Part shown: positions 23,734 to 35,541 of the stretch, piece by piece
Layout: every line of letters begins with the position of its first letter
Numbering within the stretch: position 1 is the stretch's first letter
From: Sternotherus odoratus
Taxonomy: Eukaryota; Chordata; Testudines; Kinosternidae
NCBI GenBank assembly: GCA_032164245.1
Contig: JAVMKO010000003.1
Coordinates: 64,674,390-64,738,389 of the forward strand
Length of the DNA: 64,000 bases
Direction of reading: 5' to 3'
Program-made: the position numbers and the translations under genes
Notes under the pieces: model-generated
What the model was told of the DNA's origin: nothing
The model's database searches: none
The model's input: only the letters and a program-made list of their open reading frames with translations

Positions 23734-25023
23734 TAGTTTGCAAACATATAATTCGTCACATTTCAAAATTTATCTGTGCATCCATTTTTTTCCATCTCTG
23801 TTGGCTTTTTGTGTTACCTGTACTTCCCCCTGATACAGCAAGATATTTGTAAAGTGCTGACAAATACTCTGTTGACTATTGTCCAGATCGCTGTGTGTGT
23901 CTGGAAGCATTCAACATCTGTATCTTTCTGAAACTATTCTGTAAAAGTAGGTTTCAGACCTGGATTGGAAGTCACTGGCTGTGTAAGGGAATGTACTGTT
24001 TCCTAACAGTTCTGTGTACTTGAAAATAGACTACAGAGAACATCCTATATTGGCATGTGGCTGGACATACAGGCTAATAAGTCTCTTCCTCTTCTGATTT
24101 TTGATATTCCTTATAAACTCTCTATCATTTTTATTAATTATATTTAAATTAGAGATTTTCCTTGCCTTTCACATGTACAGTTTAGCAATAAAGAGAAATG
24201 AGCATAAGTCCTTTAGTTTTTTTAATTGGCTACCTTCCATTATTAGCACTGGCCCTCCCCTGTTAATCAAATCTTGTCCACACTCTTCCCCTTCCCTTCC
24301 TCACCCACCCATACCTATGATAAATATGTTTGGGCATGGAGGCCTACAGTTAGGTAATAAAACCTTCACAATAGGTATAGAGCTGTCAATGGAAGATTCA
24401 ACAACTTTTCTCACAAACTTTTAGAAAAAATCCATTGGACCATCAGATGTTTGTGGTCTGTTCGTTAAAGGTATAATGTAGCATTGCGAATGATACAATG
24501 GTGCTGGAACAATTTTTTGTAGTGCGGGTGCTGAAGGCAGAAACCATGTATTTGGGTTTTTATTACTACTTCAAACCAGAGGGTGCAGTCGCACCCATAG
24601 TTCTAGCCCTGATATTTCCTCAGATTTAATATCAGAGATACTACTATACCAGCATTAATTCTAACAGGTGCTTTAGCTGTCCTCTTCCTTTTCCAGCTGC
24701 TAGCTCTTGCAAGTTAAAATTAGCAGAGACCCACCAATTTCTCCAGCGTTCCAGAGACACCTCAGGGGCAGTCTTCAAGCTAGGAAAAAATCCAGAAGGC
24801 CTTGTCCTGGACTGTTAAGGCCCTGCACAAGCTGTAGTTTGTAGACTTTCAGCATCTCCAGTGATAAAACAATCAAAGAATTTCCTCTGTCTTAACAGAA
24901 GCCCTTAATTGAAGGAAGTTCTCAGAACCACCACATAGAACACACACATGTAGACATACCCACTTGCCTCCATGAGGACAAATTTTTAACTTTAAATATA
25001 AACTTTCATGTTAGTTCATTTAG

Positions 25024-25225
25024 GCTCCAATTCAGGAAAGAATATGTATTCAGGATAGCATTTAAGCACATGCTTAATTATGTGCTTTAGTGCTTTCCTG
25101 AATCAAGCCTGAGGCCTCTTTTCTGCTCATTTATGCTCAGTGGGACTACTCATTGTGGTAAAGTTGATCATATGCATAAGTGTTTGCAAGGAGATACAAG
25201 GTGTTTGTAGGATCAAGGCCCCGAT
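25024..25225. repeat. Palindromic MITE fragment ('agcacatgctt' type)
   Basis: CAATTCAGGAAAG and GTGCTTTCCTGAATC are inverted around AAGCACATGCTTAATTATGTG. The tail (GTGGGACTACTCATTG and following) matches the well-known sauropsid palindromic repeats. The boundaries are approximate. Confidence 0.5.
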
Positions 25226-25678
25226 TTGTCATAGGGGGAGAAAGAATAATCTTACCATTTACGTATTTCCATCTTCATTTTTTCTTAATCTATTGACATT
25301 GTTTTGAATCAAGATTTGAGTAATTACAACAAAGAAACTCACCTTCAAATAGTTCCTACATTACCTGTTGTGCAATATATGTTTTAGGTGTCATGACACA
25401 TGATTTCTACATTCTGTGGACCAAGAAATAATTTCCACTATTTAATCAAACCTGTTGCATTTACTGAATAATGATTCCAAATGAATCCTGACAGTCACTA
25501 ATAGTCTAAAACCTATCATGTTTTAATATAACTGGCATAGAGTCAGGACATTTGATTGTGGTCCCTCACGTTCTGTGGAGCATCTCTGTTTTAGAGTTGT
25601 GTGTGAGGTTGGGTTTTGTTTTGGTTTTTTTTGTTTTTTAATTTCTCCCAAAATAGAATCACATTGAATCAGGACTAG

Positions 25679-25830
25679 GGTGCCCAGATGTCCTGATTTT
25701 ATAGGGACAGTCCCAATTTTGGGGTCTTTTCCTTATATAGGCTTCTAGTACTCCCCAATTTCTACCTCCCCCTCCACCCCGTCCCGATTTTTCACACTTG
25801 CTGTCTGATTAAGGTAATCAGGACATGACT
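25679..25830 (+). mobile_element. Short hAT-type MITE ('agggtgaccagatgtcc' family), decayed
   Basis: It begins TAGGGTGCCCAGATGTCC and contains the family phrases GGGACAGTCCCAATTTTGGG and CCCGATTTTTCACACTTG. The right end (CTGTCTGATTAAGG) has lost its match to the inverted repeat. Better copies are at 37133-37254 and, in reverse, around 40957-41967. Confidence 0.7.
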
Positions 25831-26892
25831 CTGTGATACAATGTCCTTCATTGCATCGTAAGATGATGCAACAGCCTGTTGTCCTGACAAGTTTGTCCCA
25901 TCAGACAAACACAGGAAGGTGACACCCTATTTTGATAAACCTGTTGGAAAGGTTTGGGGATATAATTTGCAGACCTAACAAAAGCCTTTTTAACAGAGAA
26001 AGAAATGTTAAAGGGATAGCAACTGGATTTAAAAAAAAAATCATACCTGTGCTGTCTGTTAACTTTTGAACAAAACATTTAAAAAAAAATTAGAGTAAAT
26101 TTTCATTCTATCCTGACTCTCTTACATTTTGTACTTCTCTTTGCTTAAAACAGTTCAAATAGGCTAGTTATTTTCCCATTTGTTTATGGTCAGTTTCACT
26201 TTCTGGTTTTAATGTATTAGGACAAAGCTACAATGTTTGGGTTGGCAGGAAACAGTAAAAAAAATTGGAATCTTAAAAAGGTCATGGAAAGATTTTATAT
26301 AGGTTTTGTAAGAGACCTAAATTTGGGACTAAATGTTGAGAATTAAATTAAGACTTCTTTCAAAGACCTTCCTTATGCAAAACATTTCTTTAAAAATCAA
26401 GTCACACAGTCTTAGACCCATTTAGAAAACAGATGATCAAATTATATACTTGTAAATGTTGGTCTCCATTCTCGGTTTGAGTGGAAACATTCTTTGTTTT
26501 GCCTACTTCAGAACTTCTAGGTTCTCTTTCTACTAGCAAAGGAGGTTCTTAATTTAGATCGAAAATGTGAATCGGCATAATTAAACTTCACCACTCGAAG
26601 TGTTGAGTAGCATTTTACTCTTGAAATGACTCTACCCGCCTACAACGGTTTTTCAAGTTTTTAGAAAAAACAGATCTTTTGTTTTTATTAAATCTATCTG
26701 ACTCTACAGCTAGGAGAGGAGTAAATGAGAACAAAAAACTGAAAGCTATTCAGTTATTCAGCTATTGCTGTAAAATTAGGCCCCAAACCCCATAAACTGG
26801 AGGGTGCTGAGGGGCTTCAGACATAGCCTTTCTTAAACATTGTATTAAAACTTTTGAGGAACAAGTGTTTTGCCTCTGTCACTTACTGTTCT

Positions 26893-26957
26893 AAGGCCTG
26901 ATCCAATATCCGTTGGAGTCTTTCCACTGACTTCAGTGGGAGCTAGCTCAGGCCCCT
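26893..26957. repeat. Very short palindromic repeat ('cctgatccaa')
   Basis: AGGCCTGATCCAATATCC at the left and GGAGCTAGCTCAGGCCC at the right enclose CCACTGACTTCAGTGGG, a perfect inner hairpin. This is a common 60-70 bp element in turtle and bird DNA. Confidence 0.55.
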
Positions 26958-27179
26958 GTGAAAGGAGCATCTTTTTGTCACTTCAGTAACCTAATGATGC
27001 TATCCATGGTTCCTGTTTGTCACAAACCTATCAACTATTTTGTCTCAGACCAGAGACTCTAGATAGATGTGTGATATGTGTAAAATAGGGGTTATCATCA
27101 CCAATGCTTAAAGGAAAAAACCCACTTTGGTAAGGAATAATTTGATTTATGGGTACTTTAAGAATAAAAATTACAAACC

Positions 27180-30118
27180 TTCAATCCAGGTTTCAATCCA
27201 GCTTGCCCAGTATGACACAGGAGACTTTCTGTAGAGGAATACTACCACCCACCTGACCAGGATGGTGATAGCGACTGTGAAATGCTCAGGAAGATTAGTA
27301 AGATCAGTAATAATGGAGGATTTCAACTATCCCCTATCCCCATATTGACTGAGTACACGTCACCTCAGGACAGGATGCAGAGATAAAGTTTCTTGACATC
27401 TTTAAATGACTGATTCTTGGAGAAGCTAGTCATGGAACCCATAAGACGAGAGACAATTCTTGATTTAGTCCTAATGGAGAATGAAATCTGGTCCGAGGTG
27501 GTAATAGTGACCATAACAGAATAAAATTTGTCATCCCCGGGGAGGGAAGGAGGAAATACACCAAAGCAGCCAAACACAGTACCATTTAATTTCAGAAGAG
27601 CAACTACACAAAAAAGAGGACATTAGTTAGACAGAAATTAAAGGTACAGCACCAAAAGTGAAATCTCTGCAAGTTGCATAGAAACTTTTTAAAGACACCT
27701 TAATAGAGGCTCAATTTAAATGTATATCTCAAATTAAAAAACCTAATAAGAGGACCAAAAAATGCCACCATGACTAAACAACAAAGTAAAAGAAGTAGTT
27801 AAAGGCAAAAAAGCATCTTTAAAAAGTGAAATTAAATCCTATTGAGGAAAATTAAAATGAGCATAAACTTTGGCAAGTGAAGTGTAAAAATATAATTAGG
27901 AAGTCCAAAAAAGAATTTGAGAACAGCCAGCCAAAGACTGGCTGTTCTCAAAAAAAATTTTTTGAACTACATCACTAGCAGAAAGCCTGCTAAACAACCA
28001 GTGGGGCCATTGGATGCTATAGATGCTATAGGAGCATTCAATGAAAAGACCATTGTGGAAAAACTAAATGAACTCTTTGCATCGGTCTTCACAGCTGAGG
28101 ATGTGATGGAGATTCCCAAACCTGAGGCCTTTTTTTAGGTGACAAATCTCTGGAACCATCTCAAGTTGAATGTCATTAGAGGAGATTTTGGAACAAGCTA
28201 ATAAGTTAAATAGTAATAAGTCACCAGGAACAGATGGTATTTACCCAAGGATTCTGAAGGAACTCAAATGTGAAACTGTAGAACTACTAACTGTGGAATA
28301 TAATCTATCATTTAAATCCGCTTCTGTACCGGATGACTAGAGGATAGCTAATGTGATGACAATTTTAAAAAAAAGATTTCAGAGTTGATCTCAGCAATTA
28401 CAGGCTGGTAAGCCTAACTTCAGCATCAGGAAAATTGCTTAAAACAGTAGTAGTAGAACAGAATTATCTGACACCTAGATGAACATGATTTGTTGGGGAA
28501 GAGTCAACCTAGTTTTTGTAAAGGGAAATCATGCCTCATCAATTTATTAGAATTCTTTGAGGGGGTAAAACTAGTATGTGGAAAAGGGTAATCCAGTGGA
28601 TACTTACATTTTCAGAAAGCCTTTGACAAGGTGTCTCACCAATGGCTCTTAAGCAGGAGTGGTGCCAGCTTTTTTGCCTCCGTAGGCAGCAAAGAAAAAA
28701 AAAAGGCGGAGAAGCTGCCGCTGCTAAATTCCCGCCTGCAGTGTCAGCGGCGTTGACTTGCTGCCAAATTGGCAGCAAAATCAGCGAGCAGCCCCCACCG
28801 CCAAATTGCCACTGACAGCGTCAGCAATTCACCACCCCTTAAAGGCTGCTGCCTTAGGTGGCCGCCTAGGTCACCTATTGGCTAGCGCCGGCCCTGTTCT
28901 TAAGTGAAGTAAGCTGTCATGGGATAAGAGGGAAAGTTCACATGGATCAGTAACTGGTTAAAAGATGGGAAACAAAGGGTTGGAATAAATGGTCAGTTTT
29001 CAGAATGGGGAGAGTGGTGTTTCTCAGAGGTCTGTACTGGAACCAGTATTGTTCAACATATTCACAAATGATCTGGAAAAAGTGGTAAATAGTGAGGTGG
29101 CAAAATTTGCAGATGATACAAAACCACTCAAGACAGTTAAATCCAAAGCAGACTGCAAAGAATAACAAAGATCTCACAAAACTGGGTGATGGAACAACAA
29201 AATAGCAGATGAAATTCAGTGTTGATAAATGAAAAGTAATGCACATTAGAAAACATAATCCCAACTATACATATAAAATGTTAGGGTTTAAATTAGCTGT
29301 TACCACTCAAGAAAGAGATCTTGGAGTCATTGTGGATAGTTCTCTGAAAACATCCATTCACTGTGCAGCAGCAGTCAAAAAAAACCCTAACAATGTTGGG
29401 AATCATTAAGAAAGGGATAGATGATAAGACAGAAAATACCATATAAATTCATGGTATGCCCATATCTTGAATACTGAGTGTATATCTGATCACCCCATCT
29501 CAAAAAAGATATATTGGAATTGGAAATGGAAAAGGTACAGAAAAGGCCAACAAAAATTGTTAGTGGTGTGGAACGGCTGCCATATGAGGAGAGATTAGTA
29601 AAACTGAGACTTTTCAACTTGGAAAAGAGATGAGTAAAGGGGGATATGATAGAGGTCTATAAAATCATGACTGGTGTGGAGATATTAAATAAGGAAGTGT
29701 TATTTATTCCCTCTCATAACAAGAACTAGGGGTCACCAAATGAAATGAATAGGCAGCAGGTTTAAAACAAACAGAAGTATTTTTTCACACAACACAATGT
29801 CAACCCATGGAACTTGTTGCCTGAGGATGTTGTGGAGGCAAAGACTTAAACAGGGTTCATAAAAGAACTAGATAAGTTCATGGAGGATAGGTCCATCAAT
29901 GGCTATTAGCCAGGAAGGGCAGGGATACAAAACCATGCTCTGAAGTGTCTCTAGCCTCAATTTGCCAGAAGCTGAGAATAGATGACGGGATGGATCACTT
30001 GATGATTACCAGTTTTGTTAATTCCCTCTGAAGCACCTGCCATTGGCCACTGTCTGAAGACAGGATACTGTGCTAGATGGATCATTAGTCTGATCCTGTA
30101 TGACCATTCTTATGTAGT
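27180..30118 (+). mobile_element. CR1 LINE, 5'-truncated and decayed
   Basis: The + strand carries the second half of a CR1 ORF2. Fragments of the reverse transcriptase are readable in scattered frames: a peptide like NKSPGTDGIYPRILKEL near 28220-28270, then FADDTK near 29108-29125. The final part encodes the CR1 C-terminus (motifs like NLWNSLP in other copies). It ends in the CR1 3' tail (GCCACTGTCTGAAGACAGG, then CTAGATGGAT and TCTTATGTAG). Many stops and frameshifts make it inactive. A hAT element sits inside at 28654-28896. CR1 dominates sauropsid genomes. Confidence 0.85.
28654..28896. mobile_element. hAT MITE nested in the CR1 copy
   Basis: The 243-bp element starts CAGGAGTGGTGCCAGC and ends GCTAGCGCCGGCCCTG. 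The 8-bp flanks are CTCTTAAG (28646-28653) and TTCTTAAG (28897-28904), a target duplication with one difference. The surrounding CR1 sequence resumes directly after it, so the order of events is clear: CR1 first, hAT later. Confidence 0.8.
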
Positions 30119-33067
30119 TTCCCCTCATTACACTCATTTTACACTATACTGATGTACTTATATACGTGTTTCATCTGTCAGATATCTCCCGCTGCAGTGC
30201 TGTGCTCAGGTGAGATTAGCATATACAAGGAGAAAAGTATTTATGAGAAAAAGGTAATATGCAAATTCAAGAGTCCTAGCATGCTTATACTTAAAAATAC
30301 TCCTTAAATAGTTGAGGCTCCTGTTTACACACTGAAATTAGTAGGAAGGAAAGTATTATTGAGATCCCTGAAGGAAAATGGCAATTAAGTTCAGTCTGTC
30401 AAGTGGCAATGTTGGACTATTATGCAAAGAAAATTACATTCCCCGAATAGTCTTTCTTGTAGCTCACTCCTACACGTAACAAACGTACCTTACACACCCT
30501 AATTGTTTAATCTCATCACATGGGAAGATTCATTCCTTCAGCTGAGACAGTCTGGGTTCCTATATCATTTTTCCAGCAGGGCTGTCTCTTCTTCTTCCTC
30601 TACCTTTTTTCTTTAAAAAACAGAAGTGACAATTTGAACTTCCTGCTTGACGGGCCTTACTGATATGGGCCTGATAAGCTGATATTTATTTTTTGTCTAG
30701 TGGCTTCAAAGCCCTTCTCCTCTACCAGCTTTCAATACCCCCGATCAGTATCTTTTCTGATAGTGTCACTCTGAATGTTTGCTCTGTGCTGCTGGCTCAG
30801 CAAGGAGCAACTGATAATAAGACAGAGATAACATTCTCCTAGAACTCCAGGAGGGAGGCATGGGAGCTCTTGAACCCAGCAAACTAATATATTGATATTA
30901 AGAATTAAAATTCTGGTGGTGGGGGTTCTATAATTGAGTACTAGTTCACGAAGACAGACAAACATTTCAAGTAAAACAGATTTTGTGACTTTAAAAATAA
31001 ATAAATAAAATGGTCTCTAGGTTGTTATTTTCTCTCTCCTATTTTAATGGGATGAGTGATATTTTACAGGGATAAGCCAGACTCTTTGTTTCCTGAGGCA
31101 TTTCCCAGAAATATTGGCCAAGGAGAAAAAGGAAAATTCTTGCTGCTATGAAAAGTGGCCTGGCCTGTTAAAAGTCCTCACATAATAGATAAGGTCTCCC
31201 ATTTTTTATTTTGTAGGGTCTCAACGAAGGTCCACTAACTCTCACACAACTGCAAGGTACTCCTTTAAAAAGTGAAGCGTTGAGAGTTCCTTGTTTGTTA
31301 TATTAGTTGTAGTAGTTATTAAGGAAGTTGTGAGGACTTGAATAATTATACTGCTGTCTAGAAAGGCAATTGGGAAGTTGGTTGATCTGTACTTCTGTTT
31401 GTGTTTTCTAGATAGTATTCTAATTTAAAGCATTTGATGCTTAAGAATATGGACATTTCTATACATTGAATACATTTTTAAGGTGTAAAAGCTACTCATG
31501 ATTTTGGAATAGTCATTGAAAACCCCACATATGCCAGATGCTAGTCTCTTGCCTCTTGATGAAGATTGGACTTTTGAAAGTTAATTGTTCTAAGTGGAAT
31601 AAGTCTTTTTTAACCCCAGTGTTTTTAAATAAAGGATCCTTTTTTGCCTTAGTGTAATACTGCAAATTATAGATTCACTGATTGATGCTCAGTGTTCAGA
31701 CAACAAACCTATGACAAAAGGGGCAGTGTTTACTGGCTCTTACTATGTTGCATAGTAGTTTTAGCCAATCCACAAAAAATAAATAGTTTTTATATTGACC
31801 AGATCAGTTAAGGAAAAAAAGTCAATAAGTAGAAACTCTGCAATACTATCAAATTGCACTGCTTCCTAGTATCAACTGATAGCAATTTATCATTGGATAT
31901 GGAAGAATGTAGAGACAAACAGTTGTGAATATATTATCATTCTTATTTGTATTACCATAGTACCTATTTGCCCATGTCATGATTGTATAAAGCTTCCCTT
32001 GTGGTTTATCCTGTAATAAAACATCTTACAAACAATCACTGTATGGTTATATAACTACTAATTGTAACGGGCAAAGAGAGAGAAGAGAGAGAGCTAAACG
32101 AAAATTCTTTATATTAAATACATCTTTTATGGTAAGTTGTATATCACATATGTCTGGAGAAGTATAAAGAGATTCTGACAGTAGATAACCTAAAATGGCT
32201 GTTCTGAACAGATTTAAATGGACACTAGCAAGTATTTTGTTTCAAAATGTAGATTTCGGGGGGGAGGGGAGGGGAATTGACTTAGGCTGGAGCCATGAAT
32301 CTTGCTTTCCTTTGCTCTACTTCGGTGTAGTCTTTGTAAAGTACAGCTGGAAGTAAAGGAGTTTTGCACACACTGAATTCCACAGAAAATCTGCAGTAAA
32401 TAGCCTGCTTTGTTGTAGATGTTACTAGGCAGTATATTGAATGACTAATGGTCTGTTTACTGCAGTAGAATACCTTCTTTCTGAAGAAGGCTTTCATCCT
32501 AGCCAGTCCCATATTTTTTCGTACTGTAAGTAATTGAACTGGTTGGTGAAGTGCCTGTTGTGGTTTGGCAAAGGTTGATTTGCCATGCCTTGCTATTCCA
32601 AGGAGAAGCATTTCCGAGAGCTCAAGCTCTCCAAAGGCTTTCTGTTAAACAAGAATTTGTTAATAATATAGGTTTATCCCAGTTATTAGAAATCTATTGT
32701 ATGTAGGGAATTTATAGCGGATCTACTCAAATTCGGGCGGGAGGGGACTGACAAATCAGTTTGAACATTGACGACTGCCACTTTCAGAACGAATCATCAT
32801 CAGACTGCTCTAACTCTGTGTATACTTGCTGATATCCTTTATATTAACAGTGTATATCTGACCTTTTGTTAACTCTTTACATCCCAAAGTAGTCCTCCTT
32901 TGCACAGAAGCTAACTTTTTTTGGCTGAGTTAAAAGATTGTACTTGACGAGTCACCTGTTTTTCTGACCTTCTGGTTAAGCTTGTAGAGGGACATAGTAC
33001 TTAAAAATGAGGAATGTTGTTTCATATTGACTTGTTAAATAATCATTGCCCTGTCTTTGTCTTTCAG

Positions 33068-34173
33068 CACAAAGCCACGTTAATCCAAAGCAGCAAAGCA
33101 CTGATAAAAATGAGCTTTATCAGAAAAGTATCCCAAAGAGAGAGCACAGTGTGAAAGAAATCCTGAAAACTGAACCCAACCATTCAAAAGGGAAGGACTT
33201 ATTCCAGACTAACATTTCACCAGTTACTCCAGAAAAACACTTGGATGACTTGAGAAAAAACTATAGCCCGGAAAGGTCTTTCTTTCCTCGTGTTGTCTAT
33301 CCAATCCGACCTCACATTCCAGAAGATTATTTGAAAGCTTCCCTAGTTTATGGGATGGAAAGACCTAGCTACATTACTCACTCACCCATCCAGTCTTCTA
33401 CCACACCGAGTCCTTCAGCAAGGAGCAGCCCAGACCAAAGCTTAAAAAGCTCAAGCCCTCACAGCAGTCCGGGGGTTACAGTTTCACCTCTGGCACCTAC
33501 TTCTCAAGAACACAGAGAATCTTACCCATACTTGAATGGACCCTATAGCTCAGAAGGATTGGGGTCTTATCCTGGATATGCACCCCCTAACCATCTCTCA
33601 CCAGCTTTTTTATCCTCTTATTCCCACTATCCAAAATTCCTGTTACCTCCTCCGTACAGTATGAGCTGTAATAACCTGAGCGCTTTGAACAATATCAATG
33701 GCATCAACAATTTCAATCTGTTCCCAAGGATGTATCCTCTCTATAGCAACCTACTCAGCAGAGGAGGCCTTTCCCATCACATGCTGAACCCAGCTCCTCT
33801 TCCAAGTTCATTGCCACCTGAAGGAGGTCGTAGCTTGCTACGACCTGATCATCCAAGAGACTTTCTCATACCAGCCCCTAACAGTGCCTTTTCCATCACC
33901 GGCCCTGCTGCCAGCATGAAAGACAAACCATGCAGCCCCACCAGTGGGTCCCCCGCAGCTGGCACAGCAGCCACTTCAGAACACATAATGCAACCTAAAC
34001 CTACCTCAGCAGTGTTGGCTGCCACCAGTGAAGAAGCCATGAATCTCATTAAAAATAAGAGGAATGTGACTGGTTACAAAACCCTTCCATATCCACTGAA
34101 GAAGCAGAATGGGAAGATCAAATATGAATGCAATGTTTGCTCCAAGACCTTTGGCCAGCTCTCCAATCTGAAG
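33068..34173 (+). CDS. PRDM1: PRDM1 exon 5 (residues 185-553)
   Basis: This 1106-bp exon encodes the Pro/Ser-rich central region and the first half of zinc finger 1. The conserved blocks are PKREHSVKEILK, VVYPIRPHIPEDYLKAS, the Ser-rich run TTPSPSARSSPDQSLKSSS, SYPGYAP, and the block before the fingers (KNKRNVTGYKTLPYPLKKQN). In Blimp-1 this region binds Groucho/TLE co-repressors and HDACs. Finger 1 starts with C539 and C542 (YECNVCSKTFGQLSNLK) and needs exon 6 for its histidines. The acceptor is TGTCTTTCAG|CA and the donor AAG|GTAGGC. The open frame extends upstream to 33046, but the first 22 bases lie in the intron; the ATG-like start there is not used. Confidence 0.96.
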
Positions 34174-34553
34174 GTAGGCATTAAGGCAACAGCCTGATTA
34201 TAAGGAAAACATTCCCATCTTTAACAAAATGTATTACATTTCCATCATGGAAGGTTTATATTTTTTCCTGTAACTTATCTGGCACTCTTGCTTTCCTTCT
34301 TTTAAGAGACAACCAATTCATCTAGGTTTCATCTAGGTGGTAGTAAACACGATGGGTTTTAATTTTTTTCTGAAAATGTATTATTTTTTTTTAAGGTTGA
34401 AGTGGCCTTAAAAAGTAACCTGATGATTCCCATGCAATGTGTTCTGTCTGTGGGATGCCTCTAGTAACTTTGCAAATGTTTGAGGGTTTTTATTTTCAAA
34501 GTACTATCTTTGTAGTTATTGGAAACTACAGTAAATGTTTTGTTTCTCATTAG
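34174..34553 (+). other. PRDM1: PRDM1 intron 5
   Basis: The intron is 380 bp with a GTAGGC donor and a TTTCTCATTAG acceptor. Read-through would add five codons (VGIKATA region) and stop, cutting off all zinc fingers. No repeats. Confidence 0.9.
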
Positions 34554-34682
34554 GTCCACCTCAGAGTACATAGTGGAGAGAGACCGTTCAAATGTCAGAC
34601 TTGCAATAAAGGGTTCACTCAGCTGGCTCATCTCCAGAAGCACTATCTGGTACACACAGGAGAAAAGCCTCATGAGTGTCAG
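34554..34682 (+). CDS. PRDM1: PRDM1 exon 6 (residues 554-596, fingers 1b-3a)
   Basis: This 129-bp (43-codon) exon is in phase 0 at both ends. It holds the two histidines of finger 1 (H555, H559), all of finger 2 (C567, C570, H583, H587) and the first cysteine of finger 3 (C595). The HSGERPFKC and HTGEKPHEC linkers are the standard Kruppel type. Fingers 1 and 2 are the main DNA-binding pair of Blimp-1. Because the exon is symmetrical, skipping it keeps the frame, as in the finger-deleted isoform reported in mammals. Confidence 0.97.
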
Positions 34683-34965
34683 GTATGTAGTGTTTCATGC
34701 ACGGCGAGCTCATCTGCTTCACTTTTTGCCTGCTTCAGCATCTGCCAGACAAGCTGTAGGCCAAATGCTTCTCAACAAGATTAAGAAGTTAATTTGGGGG
34801 TGTTTGTTTTAAATGTGAAAGTCTGAAGGTGCAGTGGTGGCAAGGGGCTTTATCAACACGCCAGGCTTTCCTATTTATCTGCAATTACAACCCAACAAAA
34901 ACACACACACCCCCGCCCCCCACTCACTCACTGTTTGTTTTTTTTCCTGTTGCCTCCAAAATTAG
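34683..34965 (+). other. PRDM1: PRDM1 intron 6
   Basis: The intron is 283 bp with a GTATGT donor. The acceptor is TTGCCTCCAAAATTAG, preceded by a T-rich tract. A short ACACAC/poly-C patch lies at about 34901-34920. Confidence 0.9.
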
Positions 34966-35541
34966 GTTTGCCATAAACGATTCAGCAGCACTAGCAATCT
35001 AAAGACCCATCTGCGACTCCACTCTGGAGAAAAGCCTTATCAGTGCAAGCTGTGCCCTGCTAAATTCACCCAGTTTGTGCACCTGAAGCTGCACAAGCGT
35101 CTCCATACCAGAGAACGGCCACACAAGTGTGTCCACTGCCACAAGAGCTATATTCACCTCTGCAGCCTCAAAGTCCACCTGAAAGGCAATTGCCCTGCAG
35201 CCCCTGCCCCTGGCCTCTCAATGGAGGACCTGAATCGTATCAATGAAGAGATTGAGAAGTTCGACATCAGTGACAGTGCTGACAGACTGGAAGACGTGGA
35301 GGACAATATTGATATGGCATCTGTTATCGAAAAAGAAATACTGACGGTGCTCAGAAGAGAGATAGAAGGAGCTAGTCTTAAAGTATCTTTGCAGAGGAAC
35401 ATGGGAAATGGACTTATCTCCTCAGGATGTAACCTTTATGACTCTTCAGACATGTCAATTATGAAGTTGCCTCATGGTCATCCACTACCTCTGTTACCTA
35501 TAAAGGTCAAGCAAGAAACAGTAGAACCAATGGACCCTTAA
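34966..35541 (+). CDS. PRDM1: PRDM1 exon 7 (residues 597-787, fingers 3b-5 and tail)
   Basis: This final coding exon carries the rest of finger 3 (C598, H611, H615), finger 4 (C623, C626, H639, H643) and finger 5, which is of C2HC type (C651, C654, H667, C672; CSLKVHLKGNC). An acidic segment follows (INEEIEKFDISDSADRLEDV), then the conserved end VKQETVEPMDP. VKQE is a SUMO consensus; its lysine (778) sits nine residues before the end, exactly like human K816, which is known to be SUMO-modified. The stop is TAA at 35539-35541. Confidence 0.97.
   Translation, partial: VCHKRFSSTSNLKTHLRLHSGEKPYQCKLCPAKFTQFVHLKLHKRLHTRERPHKCVHCHKSYIHLCSLKVHLKGNCPAAPAPGLSMEDLNRINEEIEKFDISDSADRLEDVEDNIDMASVIEKEILTVLRREIEGASLKVSLQRNMGNGLISSGCNLYDSSDMSIMKLPHGHPLPLLPIKVKQETVEPMDP

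Larger units (their letters stand above)
21089..33067 (+). other. PRDM1: PRDM1 intron 4 (longest)
   Basis: At 11,979 bp this intron has taken most of the repeat load of the gene: a Helitron-like element (21954-22867), a Tigger-like element (23290-23733), several foldback repeats (25024-25225, 25679-25830, 26893-26957) and a nearly 3-kb CR1 LINE (27180-30118) with a hAT inside. The last 2.9 kb before exon 5 is free of recognised repeats. A 40-base exon-like stretch at 31217-31256 is discussed under findings. Confidence 0.85.

Noticed and set aside
32282..32611. 109-codon minus-strand frame before exon 5
   Set aside because: No domain, no splice signals and no known gene there.
33046..33067. 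Exon 5 beginning at the upstream open frame (33046)
   Set aside because: These bases are the polypyrimidine tract and AG of the acceptor; the exon starts at 33068, which completes the split Thr codon from exon 4.
33849..34049. Minus-strand frame opposite PRDM1 exon 5
   Set aside because: Shadow of the real coding strand.
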